Of a stretch of 64,000 nucleotides of DNA, positions 59,147-64,000 are shown one piece after another. The stretch spans positions 1,054,001 to 1,118,000 of the forward strand of contig CAVSWH010000001.1 of the NCBI GenBank assembly GCA_963731625.1, written 5' to 3'. Every line of letters begins with the position of its first letter. Within the stretch, counting starts at the first letter, position 1. This DNA is from PALSA-555 sp963731625 (GTDB taxonomy: Bacteria; Actinomycetota; Acidimicrobiia; IMCC26256; PALSA-555). The position numbers and the translations under genes were made by a program. The notes under the pieces are model-generated. The model did no database searches. It worked only from the letters and a program-made list of their open reading frames with translations, and was not told the DNA's origin.

Positions 59147-60169
59147 CTAGGCGGCGAGGCCTCCGCCGACGAGCCGGTCGCCGTCGTAGAGGGCGACGAC
59201 CTGACCCGGTGCGACTCGCGTCGTGGGGGCGTCCAGCCGGACGCGGTGGCCCGCAAGCCGCCCGGGAACCGGCACGCCGTGGGCCCGGGTCTGCACCAGC
59301 AGCGGCTCGACGCCGGGCGCGTCGCCGACGAATCGCAGATCACGCACGGGGATCTCGTTGTCCTCGAGCGCCGCGCCGTCGCCGACCGTGACCGTCGCGG
59401 TCGCGGCGTCGATCCCGACCACGTAGTGGGGACCGCCACCGGCGATGCCCAGTCCGCGCCGTTGCCCGATCGTGAACTCGGCGATGCCCGCGTGATGCGC
59501 CAGCACCCGCCCGGTCCCGTCGACGACGGGACCCGGGCGCCGCGGGCCGCGCGCGGCCAGAAAGCGGGTGCGGTCGCCGCGGGCGATGAAGCACACGTCC
59601 ATGCTCTCCGGCTTGGTCGCGGTGCGCAGACCGAGACGGGCGGCCTGCGCCCGGACCTCCGCCTTCGTCACTTCGCCGACCGGGAACAACGCTCGCGCAA
59701 GCTCGCCCTGGCCGAGCATGTAGAGGACATACGACTGGTCCTTCGCGAGATCGGCGCCCCGGCGGAGCCGGTACGCGCCATCGGGACCGCGCTCCACGCG
59801 GGCATGGTGGCCGGTGGCGACAGCGTCGAAGCCGAGCGCGACGGCGCGGTCGAGCGCCCGACCGAACTTGATGGATCGGTTGCAGTCCACGCACGGGTTG
59901 GGCGTGCGTGCGGCCGCGTAGGACGCGACGTAGGGCTCCACCACACTCGCGGTGAAGGCGTCCGCGAAGTTGAACACGTAGTGCGGGATGTCGAGCTGCG
60001 CGGCCACGCGGCGGGCGTCCTCGACGTCGGACACGCTGCAGCATCCCGAGCCCGTCTCCCCGCCCCAGAGACGCAGCGTCGCGCCCGTGACGTCGTGTCC
60101 CGCGTGGACCAGCCGCGCTGCCGCGACCGACGAATCGACGCCGCCGCTCATGAGGACCAGCACGTTCAT
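59147..60169 (-). CDS. mnmA: tRNA-specific 2-thiouridylase MnmA
   Basis: The protein has 340 residues from ATG 60169, which overlaps the desulfurase stop by 4 bp. It has the PP-loop MSGGVDSSVAA, the two catalytic cysteines (in NPCVDCNRSIKFG and ESMDVCFI), ATGHHAR, and the C-terminal beta-barrel with EFTIGQRRGLG. It adds sulfur at position 2 of the wobble uridine of Lys, Glu and Gln tRNAs, using sulfur from the coupled desulfurase. Confidence 0.95.
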   Translation of the reverse strand: MNVLVLMSGGVDSSVAAARLVHAGHDVTGATLRLWGGETGSGCCSVSDVEDARRVAAQLDIPHYVFNFADAFTASVVEPYVASYAAARTPNPCVDCNRSIKFGRALDRAVALGFDAVATGHHARVERGPDGAYRLRRGADLAKDQSYVLYMLGQGELARALFPVGEVTKAEVRAQAARLGLRTATKPESMDVCFIARGDRTRFLAARGPRRPGPVVDGTGRVLAHHAGIAEFTIGQRRGLGIAGGGPHYVVGIDAATATVTVGDGAALEDNEIPVRDLRFVGDAPGVEPLLVQTRAHGVPVPGRLAGHRVRLDAPTTRVAPGQVVALYDGDRLVGGGLAA

Positions 60170-61320
60170 CGTGAGATCCGGACCGGCTCCCGCAGGCGGT
60201 CGACCGCACAAGGAATCGCGGCCAGCGCCCGATCGACGTCCTCGTCCGTGGACGCGAAGCCCAAGCTGAGTCGGATCGACGCCAGGGCGTCGGTTCGGGG
60301 GACGCCCATCGCCTCGAGCACGTGAGAAGGCTCGGTCGCGCCGGACGAGCACGACGAGCCCGCGGCGGCGTAGATGTCCTGTCGATCGAGCGCGACGAGC
60401 AGCGCCTCGGCTTCGACCCCATGGAAGCCGACGTGGCAGTTCCCCGCGACCTTGCGCCGGGGATCGCCGTTGACGAAGGTGTCCGGGACTCGGGCCGTGA
60501 GTCCCTCCACGAGCCGATCACGCAGGGCGGCGACGCGTCGGACGTCCTCGGCCCGGCGCTCGATCGTCGTCGAGAGCGCCGCGGCCATCGCGACGGCGCC
60601 GGCAACGTTGACGGTCCCGGCGCGCAGCCCGCGCTCCTGGCCGCCGCCCTCGAGGAGGGGCCGCAGGCTCGTCCCGTCCCGCACGACGAGCGCACCCACC
60701 CCTTTCGGGCCGCCGAACTTGTGCGCCGAGATCGCCACGAGCGCGGCGCCGGCTGCCGCGGCGCCGACGTCGAGCCACGGGACGGCCTGCACGGCGTCCG
60801 TGTGGAGCACCGCACTCGGTGCGCGCCGTCGAACGATCGCGGCCAGCTCCGCGAGGGGCTGGATGGTGCCCACCTCGTTGTTCACGAGCATCACCGAGAC
60901 GACGGCCGTGCGGTCGTCGAGCGCCGCTTCGAGGGCCTCGAGGTCGACGATGCCGTCGCGGTGCGCGCCGACCCGTTGCACACGGAAGCCCTCGGTGACG
61001 AGCCGGTCCCCGGCCGCGAGCACCCCTTTGTGCTCGAACGCGCTGACCACGACCCCGTCGCGTCCCTGCGCCGCTCGCGCCGCGCCCTCCACCCCGAGGT
61101 TGTCCGCCTCGGTCCCGCCCCCCGTGAAGACGACCTCACCGGGCCGCGCCCCGAGGGCCGACGCGACGACCTCGCGGGCCTCCTCGAGCGCCGTCTTGGC
61201 GGCCCGCGCGGCCCCGTGGATGCCCGAGGGGTTCGCGAAGCACCCCGAGAGATAGGGCTGCATGGCCGCCACCGCCTCGGGACGCATCGGGGTGCTGGCG
61301 GCATGGTCCAGGTAGGTCAC
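60166..61320 (-). CDS. cysteine desulfurase (IscS/NifS family)
   Basis: The protein has 384 residues from GTG 61320. It shows YLDHAAST, TGGGTEADNLG, the PLP lysine in SAHKFGGPKG, and the catalytic cysteine loop SSCSSGATEPSH. It takes sulfur from cysteine as a persulfide for tRNA thiolation and Fe-S clusters. The 4-bp overlap with mnmA makes tRNA thiolation its most obvious client. No iscU or suf genes are near. Confidence 0.93.
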   Translation of the reverse strand: MTYLDHAASTPMRPEAVAAMQPYLSGCFANPSGIHGAARAAKTALEEAREVVASALGARPGEVVFTGGGTEADNLGVEGAARAAQGRDGVVVSAFEHKGVLAAGDRLVTEGFRVQRVGAHRDGIVDLEALEAALDDRTAVVSVMLVNNEVGTIQPLAELAAIVRRRAPSAVLHTDAVQAVPWLDVGAAAAGAALVAISAHKFGGPKGVGALVVRDGTSLRPLLEGGGQERGLRAGTVNVAGAVAMAAALSTTIERRAEDVRRVAALRDRLVEGLTARVPDTFVNGDPRRKVAGNCHVGFHGVEAEALLVALDRQDIYAAAGSSCSSGATEPSHVLEAMGVPRTDALASIRLSLGFASTDEDVDRALAAIPCAVDRLREPVRISR

Positions 61321-61405
61321 CGCCGTCGAGTGTATGAGCGCCCATTTCCACTCGCCGGCGGAGTGCCGTGCGTCACAGCCCGGAATGCTTGTCACACCCC
61401 CCGGC

Positions 61406-61411
61406 GATACT
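61406..61411 (+). promoter_or_regulatory. -10 box of a leaderless promoter for the small basic protein gene
   Basis: GATACT is followed by 6 bases and GTG 61418; no ribosome site is seen. Confidence 0.4.
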
Positions 61412-61417
61412 CCTGGT

Positions 61418-61666
61418 GTGAGCACGCAGCTGCGTCTCGTCGAGCCCCCCGCCACGGCGCCGTCGCGCCCGGTGGCTCGCCGCGCGCCCACGAAGGGGAC
61501 ACGTCAGCGGGGTCGTGCCGTGCCACGTCGAGCGCGGCGGGCTGTTCGCTGGGCGGACGACTGGCACCTCGACCCCAACCTCCGCCGCGTGGGTCGGGCG
61601 GGCGTGGCCGCCGCCCGGGCGTCGCTCGGCAAGGCCACCGAGGCCTCGCTCCGCCAGGCGAGCTGA
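61418..61666 (+). CDS. small basic protein of unknown function
   Basis: The protein has 82 residues from GTG 61418, strongly basic in the first 50 residues (RPVARRAPTKGTRQRGR, RRARRAVRWADDW) and helical in the last 25 (VAAARASLGKATEASL). It has no signal or membrane span. The GATACT box six bases before GTG supports it as a real leaderless gene. Nucleic-acid binding is suggested only by its charge. Confidence 0.5.
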   Translation: MSTQLRLVEPPATAPSRPVARRAPTKGTRQRGRAVPRRARRAVRWADDWHLDPNLRRVGRAGVAAARASLGKATEASLRQAS

Positions 61667-61673
61667 GGCCGCG

Positions 61674-63403
61674 CTACCGGCCGGCGCCGAGCGGGACGAG
61701 GAAGTCGGCGGTCGGCAGGAAGTTCGGGCTGTAGTACGGGTCGTCGTACAGGGCAGGGCGCCAGCGGTCCCGGAGGCGGTCGAGCTCCTCTTGGGCGACC
61801 GGACCGGGCTCGCGACTCGAGGTCTCGTAGTGGAAGAGCTCGGCGTCGGGCGTCCAGACGGTGCGCAGCCCAACCTGGCGCAGCTTGAGGCAGAAGTCGA
61901 CGTCGTTGTAGTTGGACGGGAACGCCGTCGAGAGCCCGCCGACCTGCTCGAACGCGGCACGGCGGGTCATGAGGCACGCGCCGGTCACCGCGAGGTAGTT
62001 GGCCGGCACCCCCACGTTGTCGTGGTAGCCGGGGTAGTCGGCGGGGAACCCGTAGTAGGGGTGGCCCGGGTTGCCGCCGATGGCGACGACGCCGACGTGC
62101 TGGTAGCGCCCGTCCGCGAAGCGCAGGAACGCGCCGACGGCGCCGATGCCCGCGTCGAGTGCATAGAGAAGGAGCGACTCGATCCAGCCTGGGTTGCGCA
62201 CCGCCGTGTCGTCGTTCAGAAGCAGCACGTACTCGCCACGGCTGTGGAGCACCCCCACGTTGATCTTGTGAGCGAAGTTGAAGGGTTCGGTGTACTCGAC
62301 GAGCCGGAGCCGGTCACCGGCTGCGGCGCGGAGCCGCCGGCGGGTCGTCTCCTCGACCGTGGGATCGGCGACCACGACCAGCTCGAGGTTCGGGTAGGTC
62401 GACCGACCCACGACGCTCTCGACGGCGTTGGCGACGAGGTCGAGGGTCTCACCGCGGACACGGCGCCGGCGCCCGCCGGTCGGGATGACGATCGACACGA
62501 GAGGCGTGGAGGTCAGGCGGGGGCGCACCCGGAACGTCCGCCCGTTCGGGTCGGGTTCGGCGACGGCGGCGAGGCCGCGCGTGCGGAGGTGCGGTCCGAG
62601 CACGTCGTCGGCGACGGCGTCGGCACCGTCGAGCGCCAGATCGCGGCGTCGCCGATAGCCGATCGCGGGCAGGTGCTCGACACGCCGGGCTGCGGCGGTG
62701 ACTCGCAGCACGAGGTCGTACTCCCAGCCCGACGCGGCGACGTCCCGGATCCCGCCGACGTCGAGGATCAGCGATCGACGCAGGAGCGTGAGCCGACCGA
62801 TGTAGTTGTGACCGAGCAGGCGCTCGGGTGACCATCCCGGCTTGAAGAACGGCTCGGCGCGCCTGTCGCGACTCGCCTCGTCGGTGTAGACGACGTCTAC
62901 GTCGGCGTCGTCGCCCACGCGCCGCGCCTGCTGGAGGGCACCGACGTTCAGCGTGTCACCCGGCGTCACGAAGGCGACGAAGCGTCCTGTCGAGCGCGCG
63001 ACCGCGTCACGGGCGGCGTCGGCGACCGGCCGGCCGACGTCGCAGTGCACGAGCTCGCATCCGGGCGGTCGACGCCAGCCCCGCCTCAGGTGGGCGAGGC
63101 TGCCCGCGGACCCTGGCAGCCGGATCAGCGAGACGTCGGGATGCGCTGCGCTCAAGAGGTCGGATGGCGACGGGCGCGTTCCTGCGCAACGAGCCGCCGG
63201 ACGGCGCGGTAGGGCGCGAGCACACGCCACGTCACGGACTGCTTCAACGCCGCCAGCTCGTCGGCCGCCCCCTGATAGCGAATGAGTTCGGCCTCCAGCA
63301 CGCGCAGCTGGCCGAGCGCGTCGCCCAGCTGCGCTTGGGTGGCGATCAGCTCGTCCCGGGTGCGCAGGAGCTCTTCGTGCTCGTCAGCGCCCGCGTCCGA
63401 CAC
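61674..63403 (-). CDS. GT2-family glycosyltransferase with coiled-coil N-terminus, probable frameshift
   Basis: The main frame carries two GT-A units. The first is in its N-terminal half (AFVTPGDTLNVGALQQA, VDVVYTDEASRD). The second is complete: VSIVIPTGGR, LELVVVADPTVEE, the DxD-like LLLNDDTAVRNPGW, and later VTGACLMTRRAAFEQVGG and NYNDVDFCLKLRQ. The preceding coiled coil with SVTWRVLAPYRAVRRL, typical of such enzymes, is in another frame from GTG 63403, so a base is out near 63155. Members add rhamnose or similar sugars to surface polysaccharides. It is probably cotranscribed with the glycosyltransferase upstream. Confidence 0.8.
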
Positions 63404-63461
63404 GGCGGCTGATGCTACTCGGGGGCCCGTCGCGCACCTCGGGTGAGAAGCGTGGACCACG

Positions 63462-64000
63462 TCAGCCGGGTGGACGGCCTCGGCTCAGCAGTCGGGAAGC
63501 GCGGCGTCGTCCGCGTCCGACGAGTCCCTGGAGGTCGCCTTCACGCACGTGCTCGACGATGATCCCGAGGTCGCGTTGCAGCCGACGTCGGAACCGACGC
63601 GTGTTGAGCGGGTCACCGATCGTCGACGCCATGAGCGGATCGACGAGGTCAGGCGCGCGGCGGGGCGCGCGGCAGAACTCCACGAGCGGACGCAGCGTCT
63701 CGGACCAGCGGAGTTCGTCGGCCAGGCCACGGGAGGCTTGGCCGGCCTGGCGGCGCAGGTCCGCGTCGTCGAGGAGTCGGAAGAGCGCCTCCTCAAGCTG
63801 ATCGACGTCGGCGGGGGGCACGGTCAGGCCCGCGCCCCGCTGCTCGATGAGATCCCCGAGCGAGTCGCCGGCGGTGCACACGACCGGGAGCCCAGCCCAG
63901 AAGTAGTCGAGGATTCGGGTGCGGAACGAGAACTCGGTCTCGATGTGATCGAGGTGCGTGCTCACGCCGATGTCTGCCTCGAGCAGGTAGTTCTGTCGGT
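63462..64000 (-). CDS. glycosyltransferase, GT4/GT1-like C-terminal part (partial)
   Basis: The frame enters from the right edge. Visible are LLEADIGVSTHLDHIETEFSFRTRILDYFWAGLPVV, VCTAGDSLGDLI and the helix ending GLTVPPADVDQLEEAL, the donor-binding part of GT-B enzymes (the E-x7-E region). A C-terminal tail of about 80 residues is basic. The acceptor domain is outside the window. With the GT2 gene 58 bp downstream it suggests a polysaccharide cluster extending to the right. Confidence 0.75.
   Translation of the reverse strand, partial: RQNYLLEADIGVSTHLDHIETEFSFRTRILDYFWAGLPVVCTAGDSLGDLIEQRGAGLTVPPADVDQLEEALFRLLDDADLRRQAGQASRGLADELRWSETLRPLVEFCRAPRRAPDLVDPLMASTIGDPLNTRRFRRRLQRDLGIIVEHVREGDLQGLVGRGRRRASRLLSRGRPPG

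Overview
This is a chromosomal window from a very GC-rich, coding-dense bacterium, most likely an actinobacterium of the Acidimicrobiia type or a close relative, and probably a metagenome-assembled genome. The case for this rests on GTG and ATG starts embedded in 4-bp GTGA/ATGA overlaps, many genes with a TAnnnT box 6 to 8 bases before the start codon (leaderless promoters), a PASTA-domain Ser/Thr kinase, an ECF sigma factor paired with an anti-sigma protein carrying a mycothiol-type DinB domain, Lhr helicase beside Nei, a class I ilvC, a GatCAB amidotransferase and a PE-LIG LigD. I see no rRNA, tRNA, CRISPR array, insertion sequence or prophage.

Layout. 1-2.2 kb: the end of an acyl-CoA synthetase and a LigD-type DNA ligase. 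2.2-5.8 kb: a tightly coupled minus-strand block resembling part of a methylamine-dehydrogenase (mau) cluster, with a Tat-exported cysteine-rich MauA-like lipoprotein, a MauE-like membrane protein, a MauD-like thioredoxin and four uncharacterised proteins, one of only 25 residues; no heavy-chain or MauG gene is present. 5.8-10.1 kb: catabolic genes (D-threonine-aldolase-like enzyme, amidase, AtuA and its small partner). 10.2-18.4 kb: a PAS/GAF/GGDEF/EAL signalling protein, Lhr helicase and Nei. 18.5-28.5 kb: secreted subtilase, ECF sigma and anti-sigma factors, a flavin disulfide oxidoreductase, a thioesterase, a GT-C-like membrane protein, DegV and PlsY; most of these are interrupted by single-base shifts. 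28.5-43 kb: branched-chain amino acid genes (ilvC, ilvBN, ilvD) interspersed with an RND exporter, CmcI-like and PhyH-like enzymes, an HtrA-like protease, a beta-propeller, a CDF metal exporter and a second Fpg/Nei glycosylase. 43-48 kb: class II aldolase, gatCAB and an SCP2 protein. 48-56 kb: a glycosyltransferase-methyltransferase fusion, an SDR, a PASTA kinase, an alcohol dehydrogenase and a MaoC-type hydratase pair. 56-61.7 kb: ligA, mnmA and a cysteine desulfurase. 61.7-64 kb: glycosyltransferases that run off the window.

How genes work together. ilvBN is preceded by a leader peptide containing three consecutive valines and by a terminator hairpin, which is a classical attenuator. DNA repair is prominent (LigD, Lhr, Nei, Fpg-like, LigA). 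The cysteine desulfurase and MnmA together supply tRNA 2-thiolation. GatCAB makes Gln-tRNA and/or Asn-tRNA by transamidation. The Mau-like block looks like a dedicated disulfide-forming and export system for one exported protein.

Data quality caveat. About 30 probable single-base indels were found, most of them between 19.0 and 28.1 kb. Because they also break housekeeping genes (plsY, ilvD) while leaving conserved protein sequence intact on both sides, I treat most as sequencing or assembly errors rather than true pseudogenes.
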